Below are positions 46,866 to 56,800 of a stretch of 64,000 bases of DNA, piece after piece. The position numbers and the translations under genes were made by a program. The stretch comes from SVQP01 sp045603085 (GTDB lineage: Bacteria > Bacillota > Clostridia > Oscillospirales > CAG-272), in contig JAZULL010000033.1 of NCBI GenBank assembly GCA_045603085.1, positions 1 through 64,000 on the forward strand, given 5' to 3'. Position 1 is the first letter of the stretch. Every line of letters starts with the position of its first letter. The notes beneath the pieces are model-generated. The model saw nothing but the letters and a program-made list of their open reading frames with translations. It searched no databases and was not told the origin of the DNA.

Positions 46866-48296
46866 ATGGGTGGATTTTTTGGTATAACATCAACGAAGGA
46901 TTGTCTGTTGGACGTGTTCTTTGGAACGGACTATCATTCCCATCTGGGCACGCAGAGAGGCGGACTTGCGGCTTATGACCCCGAGATCGGTCTGCAGCGC
47001 AAGATCCACAGCATTACAAGCGCACCCTTCCGCACCAAGTTTGAAAATATTTTTGCTGAGATGTCGGGCACGTCGGCCATCGGCTGTATCAGCGATACAG
47101 ACCCTCAGCCCATGCTGATCCGCTCGCATCACGGCACGTACGCCATCTGCACCATCGGCGTCATCAACAATGCCGAGCAGCTGATCGATCTGTATTTCGG
47201 CGGCAGCCGCGGACACTTTGACGCCATGACCGGCGGCAGAGTCAACACAGTAGAGCTTGTGGCCGCGCTGATCGACCAAAAGGAGAGCTTTGCCGACGGC
47301 ATCCAATATGCCCAGACTCTCATCGACGGCACCTGCTCGATCATGATCCTCAAACAGAACGGACACCTGATCGCGGCGCGCGACAGGGTGGGGCGTATCC
47401 CCGTCATTGTCTGCAAGGGTGAGGACGGCTATTGTGTGACCTTTGAGTCGTTTGCGGCGCAAAAGCTGGGGTATGACCCGGCGCGCGAGCTTGGCCCGGG
47501 CGAGATCGTGGAGCTTTCTCCCGAGGACGGCATCGTACAGCTCAAGTCTCCCGGCAAGGAAATGAAGATGTGCGCCTTTTTGTGGTCTTACTACGGATAT
47601 CCCACGTCCAATTACGAGGGCGTCAACGTAGAGGCTATGCGATACCGCAACGGCGAGATCATGGCGGACCTGGACAGAGAGGCGGGCACAGCCCCCGAGC
47701 TGGATTACGTCAGCGGCATGCCGGATTCGGGTATTCCGCACGCTATCGGTTATGCCAACAATTCCTCTGCGGCATTTGCGCGTCCGTATATCAAGTATAC
47801 GCCCACCTGGTCGCGCAGCTTCACCCCGCAAAAGCAATCGGATCGCGCCAAGGTCGCGCGTATGAAGCAGATTCCCGTGCATGAGCTGATCGAGAACAAG
47901 CGTCTTTTGTTTGTGGACGATTCCATCGTGCGCGGCACACAGCTCAAGGAAACCGTGGATTTCCTGTACTCCAACGGCGCAAAGGAGGTGCACATGCGCT
48001 CCGCCTGCCCGCCTATTATGTACGGCTGTAAGTACCTCAATTTCACCCGATCAACCGGAGATATGGAGCTGATCACCCGCCGCACCATTATGGAGCTGGA
48101 GGGTGTCGAGGGCTTCAACTATCTGGATGAATACAGCGACGGCAGCACCGAGCGCGGCAGAGCGCTGCGTAAGAGTATTTGCGATAAATTTGGATTTACA
48201 TCTCTGGAATTCCAGTCGCTGGAGGGTGTGATCAAGGCCATCGGCCTGCCGCCCGAAAAGCTTTGCACCTATTGCTGGAACGGCAAAGAATCTTAA
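46866..48296 (+). CDS. purF: amidophosphoribosyltransferase-like protein lacking the N-terminal Cys
   Basis: A 476-residue PurF homologue that commits PRPP to purine synthesis. The phosphoribosyltransferase domain is intact, with the PRPP loop LLFVDDSIVRGTQ (about 348-360) and SACPPIMYGCKY. The N-terminal glutamine amidotransferase fold is recognisable (SHLGTQRGGLAAYD, GVINNAEQL), but the protein begins MGGFFGITS where canonical PurF has a processed Cys-Gly-hydrophobic-x-Gly start. No cysteine occurs before residue 13, so the usual nucleophile is missing. The enzyme may use free ammonia, or be a regulatory paralogue with a canonical purF elsewhere. Similar Gly-Gly-starting homologues are, to my knowledge, annotated as PurF in Clostridia and Bacteroides. 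It lies 34 bases after purE. Confidence 0.85.
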   Translation: MGGFFGITSTKDCLLDVFFGTDYHSHLGTQRGGLAAYDPEIGLQRKIHSITSAPFRTKFENIFAEMSGTSAIGCISDTDPQPMLIRSHHGTYAICTIGVINNAEQLIDLYFGGSRGHFDAMTGGRVNTVELVAALIDQKESFADGIQYAQTLIDGTCSIMILKQNGHLIAARDRVGRIPVIVCKGEDGYCVTFESFAAQKLGYDPARELGPGEIVELSPEDGIVQLKSPGKEMKMCAFLWSYYGYPTSNYEGVNVEAMRYRNGEIMADLDREAGTAPELDYVSGMPDSGIPHAIGYANNSSAAFARPYIKYTPTWSRSFTPQKQSDRAKVARMKQIPVHELIENKRLLFVDDSIVRGTQLKETVDFLYSNGAKEVHMRSACPPIMYGCKYLNFTRSTGDMELITRRTIMELEGVEGFNYLDEYSDGSTERGRALRKSICDKFGFTSLEFQSLEGVIKAIGLPPEKLCTYCWNGKES

Positions 48297-48327
48297 CCTT
48301 GAATATCTACAGAAAGGAAATATTGAC

Positions 48328-49377
48328 ATGCACTCTAATTCCAGATCGGACAGCTACGCTGCAGCAGGCGTAGACATTACTGCAGGCTACAAGGCCGTTG
48401 AACTTATGAAAAAGCACATTGCGCGCACCAAGAACGAGGGCTGCGTGGATGACGTTGGCGGCTTTGGCGGTTGCTTTGGCCTGAACGTTGGCGGCATGGA
48501 AGAGCCCGTGCTGGTTTCGGGCACCGACGGCTGCGGCACCAAGGTCAAGATGGCAATCCTGATGGACAAGCACGATACCATCGGTATTGATGCGGTTGCC
48601 ATGTGTGTCAACGACATTATCTGTGTCGGTGCAAAGCCGCTGTTCTTCCTTGACTATATTGCATGCGGCAAGAACGTTCCCGAAAAGATCGCGGCCATCG
48701 TGGCAGGCGTTGCCGAGGGCTGTGTGCAGTCGGGCGCGGCACTCATCGGCGGCGTGACCGCAGAGCATCCCGGTCTGATGCCGGTTGAGGACTATGACCT
48801 GGCAGGCTTTGCCGTGGGCATCGTGGACAAGAAAAAGATCATTGATAACAAGAGAATGGCCGAGGGTGACGTGGTCATCGCACTTAGCTCCAGCGGCGTG
48901 CATTCCAACGGATTTTCGCTGTGCCGCAAGGTGTTCGAGATCGATCAAAATCCCGATTCTCTGTACGTCCCCTGTGACGACCTTGGCGGCAAGAGTATCG
49001 CCGAGACCCTGCTGACCCCCACTAAGATTTACGTCAAATCCATTCTGGCTCTGCTTGAAAAGGTAGACGTTAAGGGCATCTCCCATATCACGGGCGGCGG
49101 ATTTTATGAAAATATTCCCAGAAGCATTCCGGACGGCCTTTGCGCAAAGATCGACCGCGGCGCGGTTCGCGTGCTCCCCATCTTTGAGCTGATCGCCAAG
49201 AAGGGCGGTATTTGTGAGCGAGACATGTTCAACACCTATAACATGGGCGTCGGTATGAGCGTGGTCGTGCCTGCAGAGCAGGTTGACGCCGCACTCGAGA
49301 TCCTTGCCGCACACGGTGAGGACGCCTATGTGATCGGCAAGATCGTGTCGGGTGAGGAGAAGATCGAATTATGTTAA
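48328..49377 (+). CDS. purM: phosphoribosylformylglycinamidine cyclo-ligase
   Basis: A 349-residue AIR synthetase. Recognisable blocks are SYAAAGVDITAGYKAVELMK, LVSGTDGCGTKVKMAILMDK, AVAMCVNDIICVGAKPLFFL and ALIGGVTAEHPG. It closes the imidazole ring using ATP. Length matches the family. AAAGGAAA precedes the ATG at 48328. Its last seven bases overlap the start of the FNT gene, so the membrane protein is translationally coupled to this enzyme. Confidence 0.95.
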   Translation: MHSNSRSDSYAAAGVDITAGYKAVELMKKHIARTKNEGCVDDVGGFGGCFGLNVGGMEEPVLVSGTDGCGTKVKMAILMDKHDTIGIDAVAMCVNDIICVGAKPLFFLDYIACGKNVPEKIAAIVAGVAEGCVQSGAALIGGVTAEHPGLMPVEDYDLAGFAVGIVDKKKIIDNKRMAEGDVVIALSSSGVHSNGFSLCRKVFEIDQNPDSLYVPCDDLGGKSIAETLLTPTKIYVKSILALLEKVDVKGISHITGGGFYENIPRSIPDGLCAKIDRGAVRVLPIFELIAKKGGICERDMFNTYNMGVGMSVVVPAEQVDAALEILAAHGEDAYVIGKIVSGEEKIELC

Positions 49378-50006
49378 AGCATGCATTCTGGACGGGCATT
49401 GCGTCCGGCATGATGGTCGGCATCGGCGGAGCGGTATATCTGTCCTGCGAAAATAAGGTCGTGGGCGCGGTGCTGTTCTCGGTTGCTCTGCTTTGCATCT
49501 GCCTTTTGGGATTTTATCTGTATACCGGCAAGATCGGGCTGTTTATTGAAAGCCCCACCAAGCAAAGCGCGGCGGCGCTTCCCATCGGCCTTTACGGCAA
49601 TTTCCTTGGCGCGGCGCTGACGGGTATTTTCACCGCGCTGGCAAAGCCCTCGCTGATCGATGCGGCACAGAAGGCATGCTCGGCAAAGCTTGAAGGCGGC
49701 ATGCTGAAAGGATTGATCGCGGCCGTGTTCTGCGGCGTGCTGATGTATGCGGCAGTCAAGACCTACGGTGCCAAGGGCACGCTGCTTGGCATCATCTTCT
49801 GCATTCCCACCTTTATTCTGTGCGGCTTTGAGCACTCGATCGCCGACGTGTATTATTTCACGGTCGCATCCATGCGCGGCGCATTTGATCCCATGAGAGC
49901 GGTGTTCATCCTGGTCGCAGTTGTGGGCAACACGCTGGGTGGCTGGTTGCTGCCTGTGCTGATCGCACTCGGAAAGGGAAAGGTAAAAGAGAATGAAGCA
50001 AAATAA
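49371..50006 (+). CDS. formate/nitrite transporter (FNT) family channel
   Basis: A 211-residue membrane protein with about six helices. The pattern GIASGMMVGIGGAVYLS, PIGLYGNFLGAALTG, FCGVLMYAAVKTYG and CGFEHSIADVYYF fits the FNT fold, where the last His lies on the pore. It is shorter than FocA (about 280), so the assignment rests on the core motifs. Its start overlaps purM and its end overlaps purN by 14 bases, so it is locked into the purine operon. With formate-THF ligase at the operon's end, the natural reading is a formate channel feeding 10-formyl-THF for PurN and AICAR transformylase. This is inference from context. Confidence 0.8.
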   Translation: MLKHAFWTGIASGMMVGIGGAVYLSCENKVVGAVLFSVALLCICLLGFYLYTGKIGLFIESPTKQSAAALPIGLYGNFLGAALTGIFTALAKPSLIDAAQKACSAKLEGGMLKGLIAAVFCGVLMYAAVKTYGAKGTLLGIIFCIPTFILCGFEHSIADVYYFTVASMRGAFDPMRAVFILVAVVGNTLGGWLLPVLIALGKGKVKENEAK

Positions 50007-50634
50007 AACGCGTATCGCGGTTCTCGTTTCGGGCGGCGGCACAAATCTGCAGGCACTGATCGATGCGCAAGGCAGGGGAGAGCTTGGCGGCGGTGAGATC
50101 TCGCTGGTGCTGGCAAGCAAGCCCGGCGTGTATGCGCTGGAGCGAGCGGCGACTGCAGGCATTGCGGGCATGGTGCTCGCGCGCAAGGAATATCCCGATG
50201 CCGAGAGTTACACCGAGGCGCTGGTGGCCACGCTGACCGAGGCCAAGATCGATCTGGTGGTGCTGGCCGGCTTTATGATCATTATCGGAGAGGATATGTA
50301 TCGCGCATTCCCCAACCGCATCATCAACGTGCATCCCGCACTCATTCCGTCCTTCTGCGGACAGGGCTTTTACGGTCTGCACGTGCACAAGGCGGCGCTT
50401 GCAAAGGGCGTCAAGGTCTCGGGCGCGACCGTACATTTCGTCACACCCGAGTGTGACGCCGGCCCCATCATTCTGCAAAAGGCTGTTGAGGTCAAGGAGG
50501 ACGACACTCCCGAAGCTCTGCAATTGCGCATCATGACCGAGGCGGAATGGAAAATTTTGCCCGAAGCGGTCAGTCTGTTCTGCCAAGGCAGACTCAAGGT
50601 AGAAAACGACAAAGTTTACATAAAAGGAGTATAA
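49993..50634 (+). CDS. purN: phosphoribosylglycinamide formyltransferase
   Basis: A 213-residue GAR transformylase using 10-formyl-THF. Motifs: VLVSGGGTNLQALIDA at the N-terminus and the catalytic region IINVHPALIPSFCGQGFYGL, HKAALAKGVKVSGATVHFV and DAGPIILQ, carrying the Asn-His-Asp set. Length is normal. The start lies inside the FNT gene. The stop is one base before the IMP cyclohydrolase ATG, so this stretch of the operon is tightly coupled. Confidence 0.95.
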   Translation: MKQNKTRIAVLVSGGGTNLQALIDAQGRGELGGGEISLVLASKPGVYALERAATAGIAGMVLARKEYPDAESYTEALVATLTEAKIDLVVLAGFMIIIGEDMYRAFPNRIINVHPALIPSFCGQGFYGLHVHKAALAKGVKVSGATVHFVTPECDAGPIILQKAVEVKEDDTPEALQLRIMTEAEWKILPEAVSLFCQGRLKVENDKVYIKGV

Positions 50635-50635
50635 T

Positions 50636-51352
50636 ATGAAGGTAAATACCATCGCAGAAGAACTGAACTCTCTTGCATATCACGGCAGAGGCATTATCAT
50701 CGGCAAGTCGGCTGATTCCAAGAAGGCCGTGACCGCATATTTCATCATGGGCAGAAGCGTCAACAGCCGCAACCGCGTGTTCGTGGCAGAGGGTGAGGCT
50801 ATGAGAACCAAGGCGTTTGACGAATCCAAGATGGTTGACCCCCATCTGATCATTTATTATCCCGTCCGTGTGCTGGGCAACAAGACCATTGTGACCAACG
50901 GTGACCAGACCGACACTATCTATGATCTGATGGACAAGCAGATGACCTTTGAGCAGGCTCTGCGCACCCGTGAGTTTGAGGACGACAAGCCCAACTTCAC
51001 TCCCCGCATTTCCGGCATTATCCACCGCGAGGGCGGCGACATGAATTACGCGATGTCGATTCTTAAGAGCGCAGAGGGTGATGATTCCTCCTGCGAGAGA
51101 TTTACCTATGCATATACCAACCCGAAGGCAGGTCGCGCAAAGTTTATCCATACTTATCACGGCGACGGCAATCCGCTGCCCAGCTTTGAGGGCGAGCCCA
51201 AGACGCTGGAATTGCCCGACGTGGACATCGACGCGCTGACCGATCTGATCTGGACAAATCTGAACGAGGACAACAAGGTGTCCCTGTTTGTGCGCTATAT
51301 TGATCTGGCTACGGGTGAGACCGAGACCAGAATCGTCAACAAAAATGCTTAA
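50636..51352 (+). CDS. purO: IMP cyclohydrolase (PurO-like)
   Basis: A 238-residue enzyme resembling the IMP_cyclohyd family (PF07826) first known from archaeal PurO. Characteristic parts are YHGRGIIIGKSADSKKAVTA, YFIMGRSVNSRNRVF and TPRISGIIHREGGDMNYAMS. It would close the second purine ring, converting FAICAR to IMP. In most bacteria that activity is the N-terminal domain of bifunctional PurH. Here the transformylase next door lacks that domain, so the two genes together replace PurH. AAAAGGAG overlaps the purN end. Confidence 0.9.
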   Translation: MKVNTIAEELNSLAYHGRGIIIGKSADSKKAVTAYFIMGRSVNSRNRVFVAEGEAMRTKAFDESKMVDPHLIIYYPVRVLGNKTIVTNGDQTDTIYDLMDKQMTFEQALRTREFEDDKPNFTPRISGIIHREGGDMNYAMSILKSAEGDDSSCERFTYAYTNPKAGRAKFIHTYHGDGNPLPSFEGEPKTLELPDVDIDALTDLIWTNLNEDNKVSLFVRYIDLATGETETRIVNKNA

Positions 51353-51365
51353 GGAGAGTACGAAA

Positions 51366-52550
51366 ATGAAAGAATTTGAACTGAAATACGGCTGTAACCC
51401 CAATCAGAAGCCCGCTAAGATCTACATGCACGACGGCAGTGAGCTGCCCATCGAGATCCTTTGCGGCAGACCCGGCTTTATCAACTTCCTGGATGCATTC
51501 AACTCCTGGCAGCTGGTCAAGGAGCTCAAGGCCGCGTTGGGTCTCCCCGCAGTTACCTCCTTCAAGCACGTTTCTCCCACCTCGGCTGCAGTCGGCATTC
51601 CGCTGTCCGACAAGCTCAAGAAGGCTTGCTTTGTAGACGATATCCCCGGCCTTGACGACTCCCCCCTGGCTTGCGCGTACGCAAGAGCAAGAGGCACCGA
51701 CAGAATGTGCTCGTTTGGTGACTGGGTAGCTCTGTCCGACGTTTGTGACGTCACCACTGCGCTGATGATCAAGCGCGAGGTGTCCGACGGCGTCATCGCC
51801 CCCGGCTACGAGCCCGAGGCACTTGAGATCCTCAAGACCAAGAGAAAGGGCAATTACAATATCGTCAAGATCGATCCCGATTTCGTACCCGATCCGCAGG
51901 AGAGAAAGCAGGTATTCGGCATCACCTTCGAGCAGGGAAGAAACAATTTCGAGATCAACCGCGAGCTGCTTGCAAACGTGGTGACCGAGAATAAGGATAT
52001 GCCCGAGAGTGCGATCCGTGACCTGATCGTAGCACTTATCACCCTGAAATATACCCAGTCCAACTCTGTTTGTTATGCCGTTGACGGTCAGGCCATCGGT
52101 GTTGGTGCAGGTCAGCAGTCCCGCGTGCATTGCACCAGACTTGCGGGCGGCAAGGCTGATACCTGGTTTTTGCGCCAGCACGACAAGGTGCTGAATCTGC
52201 CCTTCCTGCCCACGCTCGGCAGACCCGACAGAGACAACGTCATCGACGGCTATATCAACCAGAATGAAGAGGACGTTTGCGCTGACGGTAACTGGCAGAA
52301 GTATTTTACCGAGCAGCCTGCAGTCTTTACCCGCGAGGAGCAGAGAGCTTACCTTGACACCATTGACGGCGTAGCACTCGGCTCGGACGCGTTCTTCCCC
52401 TTCAGCGACAACATCGAGAGAGCCAAGAAGAGCGGCGTCAAGTACATTGCCGAGCCCGGCGGCTCGATCCGTGACGATCTGGTCATCGAGTGCTGCAACA
52501 AGTACGGCATGTCCATGGCGTTCACCGGCATGAGACTGTTCCACCACTAA
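51366..52550 (+). CDS. purH: AICAR transformylase (PurH C-terminal domain only)
   Basis: A 394-residue stand-alone phosphoribosylaminoimidazolecarboxamide formyltransferase. It starts MKEFELKYGCNPNQKPAKIY and contains TSFKHVSPTSAAVGIPL (the Lys-His catalytic region), DRMCSFGDWVALSD, KYTQSNSVCYAVDGQAIGVG and GQQSRVHCTRLAGGKAD, ending FTGMRLFHH. The IMP cyclohydrolase domain of bifunctional PurH (about 200 residues) is absent, and the preceding PurO-like gene supplies it. The start at 51366 follows AAGGAGAG. It uses 10-formyl-THF, linking it to fhs at the operon end. Confidence 0.93.
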   Translation: MKEFELKYGCNPNQKPAKIYMHDGSELPIEILCGRPGFINFLDAFNSWQLVKELKAALGLPAVTSFKHVSPTSAAVGIPLSDKLKKACFVDDIPGLDDSPLACAYARARGTDRMCSFGDWVALSDVCDVTTALMIKREVSDGVIAPGYEPEALEILKTKRKGNYNIVKIDPDFVPDPQERKQVFGITFEQGRNNFEINRELLANVVTENKDMPESAIRDLIVALITLKYTQSNSVCYAVDGQAIGVGAGQQSRVHCTRLAGGKADTWFLRQHDKVLNLPFLPTLGRPDRDNVIDGYINQNEEDVCADGNWQKYFTEQPAVFTREEQRAYLDTIDGVALGSDAFFPFSDNIERAKKSGVKYIAEPGGSIRDDLVIECCNKYGMSMAFTGMRLFHH

Positions 52551-52569
52551 TATATTACGAGGATAACGA

Positions 52570-53841
52570 ATGAAGTTAATGGTTGTAGGCGGCGGTGGCC
52601 GCGAGCATACGATTATTAAAAAGCTCAAAGAGAACCCCTCGGTCGAGGTCATTTACGCCCTGCCCGGAAACGGCGGCATGAAGGATGACGCGATCTGCGT
52701 GCCCGTGGGCGCTAAGGATCTGGACGGTATTGTGGCGTTTGCCAAGGAGCACGCCATCGACTTTGCCGTGGTCGCACCCGACGACCCGCTGGTGCTGGGT
52801 TGCGTTGACAGACTGAACGAGATCGGCATCCCTTGCTTTGGCCCTGACGCCAAGGCGGCCATCATCGAGGGCAGTAAGGTGTTCTCCAAGAATCTGATGA
52901 AGAAATACGGAATCCCCACCGCGGCTTATGAGGTGTTTGACGATATGGATGCCGCGCTGGCATACGTCAAGACCGCACCCATTCCCACGGTCATCAAGGC
53001 CGACGGCCTGGCGCTGGGCAAGGGTGTGATCATCGCGCAGACCCGCGAGGAGGCCGAGCAGGCCGTGCGCTCCATGATGCAGGACAAGCAGTTTGGCGCG
53101 AGCGGGGATCACATCGTCATTGAGGAATTTCTGACCGGCCCCGAGGTCTCGGTGCTGGCGTTTACCGACGGTAAGTGCGTCAAGCCCATGGTGTCCAGTA
53201 TGGACCACAAGCGCGCGCTGGACGGAGATCAGGGTCTGAACACCGGCGGCATGGGCACGGTTGCGCCCAATCCCTATTACACCGATGAGGTTGCACAGGT
53301 CTGCATGGAGCAGATCTTCCTGCCCACCGTAAATGCCATGAATGCCGAGGGTCGCACCTTCAAGGGCTGTCTGTATTTCGGCCTGATGCTGACCCCGACC
53401 GGCCCCAAGGTGATCGAATACAACTGCCGCTTCGGCGACCCCGAAACGCAGGTCGTCCTGCCGCTTTTGGAAAGTGACCTGCTGACAATCATGCAGGCGA
53501 CTGCCAACGGCACGCTGGCAGAGACCGAGGTCAGGTTTGCCGACCGTCACGCCTGCTGTGTGGTGGTGGCGTCGGGCGGTTACCCGCAGAAATACGGCTC
53601 GGGCTATCCCATGAGCCTGCCCGAAACAGGGAAGAATGAATATATCTTTGTCGCAGGTGCCAAGGTGCAGGACGGCACTTTAGTCACCGCAGGCGGCAGA
53701 GTGCTGGGTGCTGTGGCGGTCGAGGACAGCCTTGCCGACGCCGTTGCCCATGCATACAGAATTGCAGAGCAGGTACAGTTTGAGAATGCCTACATGCGCC
53801 GCGACATTGGTCGGCGCGCACTGGCGGCAGGCAAGAGATAA
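52570..53841 (+). CDS. purD: phosphoribosylamine-glycine ligase
   Basis: A 423-residue ATP-grasp enzyme. The N-terminus MKLMVVGGGGREHTIIKKLK is diagnostic. It continues with PTVIKADGLALGKGVIIAQT (ATP-grasp), SSMDHKRALDGDQGLNTGGM and EYNCRFGDPETQVVLPLLES. It joins glycine to phosphoribosylamine. Length is typical. The purL start follows 10 bases after the stop. Confidence 0.96.
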   Translation: MKLMVVGGGGREHTIIKKLKENPSVEVIYALPGNGGMKDDAICVPVGAKDLDGIVAFAKEHAIDFAVVAPDDPLVLGCVDRLNEIGIPCFGPDAKAAIIEGSKVFSKNLMKKYGIPTAAYEVFDDMDAALAYVKTAPIPTVIKADGLALGKGVIIAQTREEAEQAVRSMMQDKQFGASGDHIVIEEFLTGPEVSVLAFTDGKCVKPMVSSMDHKRALDGDQGLNTGGMGTVAPNPYYTDEVAQVCMEQIFLPTVNAMNAEGRTFKGCLYFGLMLTPTGPKVIEYNCRFGDPETQVVLPLLESDLLTIMQATANGTLAETEVRFADRHACCVVVASGGYPQKYGSGYPMSLPETGKNEYIFVAGAKVQDGTLVTAGGRVLGAVAVEDSLADAVAHAYRIAEQVQFENAYMRRDIGRRALAAGKR

Positions 53842-53851
53842 GGAGGCTTGT

Positions 53852-56800
53852 ATGGTTTTCAGAGTTTACGTAGAGAAAAAGCAGGGACTTGATCATGAGG
53901 CCGCCTCGCTTTGCCACGAGATCAACACCTTTCTTAGCATTGGCGCGCTGGAAAAGGTACGCGTGATCAACCGCTACGACGTGGAGAATGCCACCGAGGA
54001 GCTGTTTGATTATGCCACCCGCACCGTGCTGTCCGAGCCCCAGCTGGACAACGTGTCGGACAAGCTGGATGCCGACGGCGCGACTGTGTTTGCCGTGGAA
54101 TATCTGCCCGGTCAGTATGACCAGCGAGCAGACAGCGCGGCGCAATGCATGCAGATCATTTCCTGCGGCGACCGCCCTACCGTGCGCACCGCAAAGGTCT
54201 ATCTGCTTTACGGCGAGTTGACCGAGGCGCAGGTTGCGGCTATCAAAAAGCACGTCATCAACCCCGTGGAGAGCCGCGAGGCCACACTGGATAAGCCCGA
54301 AACGCTGGTCGCGCAGTTTGATATCCCTACCACCGTGGAGACCCTGCACGGCTTTTGCGAGATGGATGCGGATGCGCTGGCACAGTTTGTCAAGTCCTAC
54401 GGCCTTGCCATGGATATGGACGATCTTGCCTTCTGCCGTGACTATTTTGTCAGCGAGCAGCGCGATCCCACCATCACCGAGATCCGCATGATCGATACCT
54501 ATTGGTCCGACCATTGCCGTCACACCACCTTCTTGACCGAGATCGGCCAGGTCACCATCGAGGATAAGGAGCTGGAGAGAGCATGCAAGATCTACATGAA
54601 TATGAGAGAGCAGCTGGGCAGAACCCACAAGCCCATGACGCTGATGGACATTGCCACCATCGGCACGCGTTATCTCAAGGCAAACGGCAAGCTCCCGCGC
54701 ATCGACGAATCCGAGGAGATCAATGCCTGCACCGTCAAGATCACGGTCAAGACCGAGGATGGCGACGAGCCCTGGCTGCTGCTGTTCAAGAATGAGACCC
54801 ACAATCACCCCACCGAAATAGAGCCCTTTGGCGGCGCGGCCACCTGCATTGGCGGTGCGATCCGTGACCCGCTGTCGGGACGCTCCTACGTCTATGCCGC
54901 CATGCGTGTTACCGGCGGTGCAGACCCCACCCGTGCACTTTCCGAAACGCTGCCCGGCAAGCTGCCCCAGAAAAAGCTGGACACCACCGCCGCCGCGGGA
55001 TATTCGTCCTACGGTAACCAGATCGGTCTTGCTACCGGTCAGGTAGACGAGCTGTATCACGACGGCTATGCCGCAAAGCGCATGGAGATCGGCGCGGTCA
55101 TCGCAGCCGCTCCCGCAGAGAACGTGCGCAGAGAAGTCCCCGCTCCCGAGGATATCGTCATCCTGCTTGGCGGCCGCACCGGTCGCGACGGCTGTGGCGG
55201 TGCTACCGGCTCCTCCAAGTCGCACACGCTGACCTCGCTGGAAAGCTGTGGTGCTGAGGTGCAGAAGGGTAACGCGCCCGAGGAGAGAAAGCTGCAAAGA
55301 CTGTTCCGCAATCCCGAGGCCTCCCGTCTGATCAAGCGTTGTAACGACTTTGGTGCAGGCGGCGTATCGGTTGCCATCGGCGAGCTGGCAGACGGTCTGG
55401 AGATCGACCTGAACGCCGTGCCCAAGAAGTACGAGGGTCTGGACGGTACCGAGCTTGCCATCAGCGAAAGCCAGGAGAGAATGGCCGTGGTGGTTGCTCC
55501 CGAGGATGCCGACCGCTTCTGCGAGCTGGCACTTTCCGAGAACCTTGAGGCAACCCGCGTCGCCCGCGTCAAGGCCGATCCCAGACTGACTATGACCTGG
55601 AACGGCAACGTGATCGTGGACCTCTCGCGCGAGTTCCTCAATTCCAACGGCGCCAAGAAGCAGATGGATATCACGCTGTCCAAGACAGAGTCCTTTGCCA
55701 AGGACATCCCCGCCGATTTCGAGGGCGGTATCAAGGCTCTGGCAGGCGATCTCAATATCTGCTCCCGCCGCGGTCTTTCCGAGCGTTTTGACTCCACCAT
55801 CGGCGCGGGCACGGTGCTCATGCCGTTTGGCGGCATGTATCAGCTCACCCCCATTCAGGCCATGGTGCATAAGGTTTCTGTGGAAAAGAAGCACACCGAT
55901 ACCTGCTCCTATATGGCGTGGGGCTATAACCCCTTTATCGCAGAAAAATCTCCCTACCACAGCGCTTACCTTGCCGTGGTGGAATCTGTCTGTAAAATGG
56001 TTGCGCAGGGCGCGAAATTTGAAGACGTATATCTGACCTTCCAGGAGTATTTTGAAAAGCCCGGTCGCGACGGTCGCCGCTGGGGCAAGCCCATGGCGGC
56101 ATTGCTTGGCGCGCTGATGGCGCAAAAGGACTTTGAGATCGCCTCGATCGGCGGTAAGGACTCCATGAGCGGCTCGTTTGACACGTTGGACGTGCCTCCC
56201 ACGCTGGTATCCTTCGCGGTCACCACGGGAGACGCCTCCGAGGTCGTGGGCGGTGAGTTCAAGGGTGCCGGTCATAAGGTCGTGCTGCTGACTCCCGAGA
56301 TGGGCGAGAACGGCTTGCCCGTCGCCGAGAGCGTCAAGGCACTCTTTGATACCGTGCATAACGGCATGAAGTCCGGTAAGGTACTGGCCGCATGGACACC
56401 TACGCTTGGCGGCGTTGCCGAGGGCGTGCTCAAGATGTGCCTGGGTAACGGCATCGGCTTTGCATTTGCCGACGGTGTTTCTCTTGAAACGATTTTCGGT
56501 TATAATTACGGCGGCTTTATCTTGGAGCTTGCCGAGGGTGCGGAGATCGACGGCGTACTGCTGGGTCACACCACGGCTAAGGCCGAGATCACTTACGGCG
56601 AGAGCGCAGTTTGCCTGAACGCTCTGCTTGACGTTTACGAAAACAAGCTGGAGAGCGTATATTCCTGCAATATCGAGCATAGTCACGGCGCACTGCCCAC
56701 CGTCGCTTACACAGGCGGCTGTGCGGCAAAGGCTCCCGCTATCCTGACGGCTAAGCCGCAGGTGATTATTCCCGTATTCCCCGGTACAAACTGTGAATAT

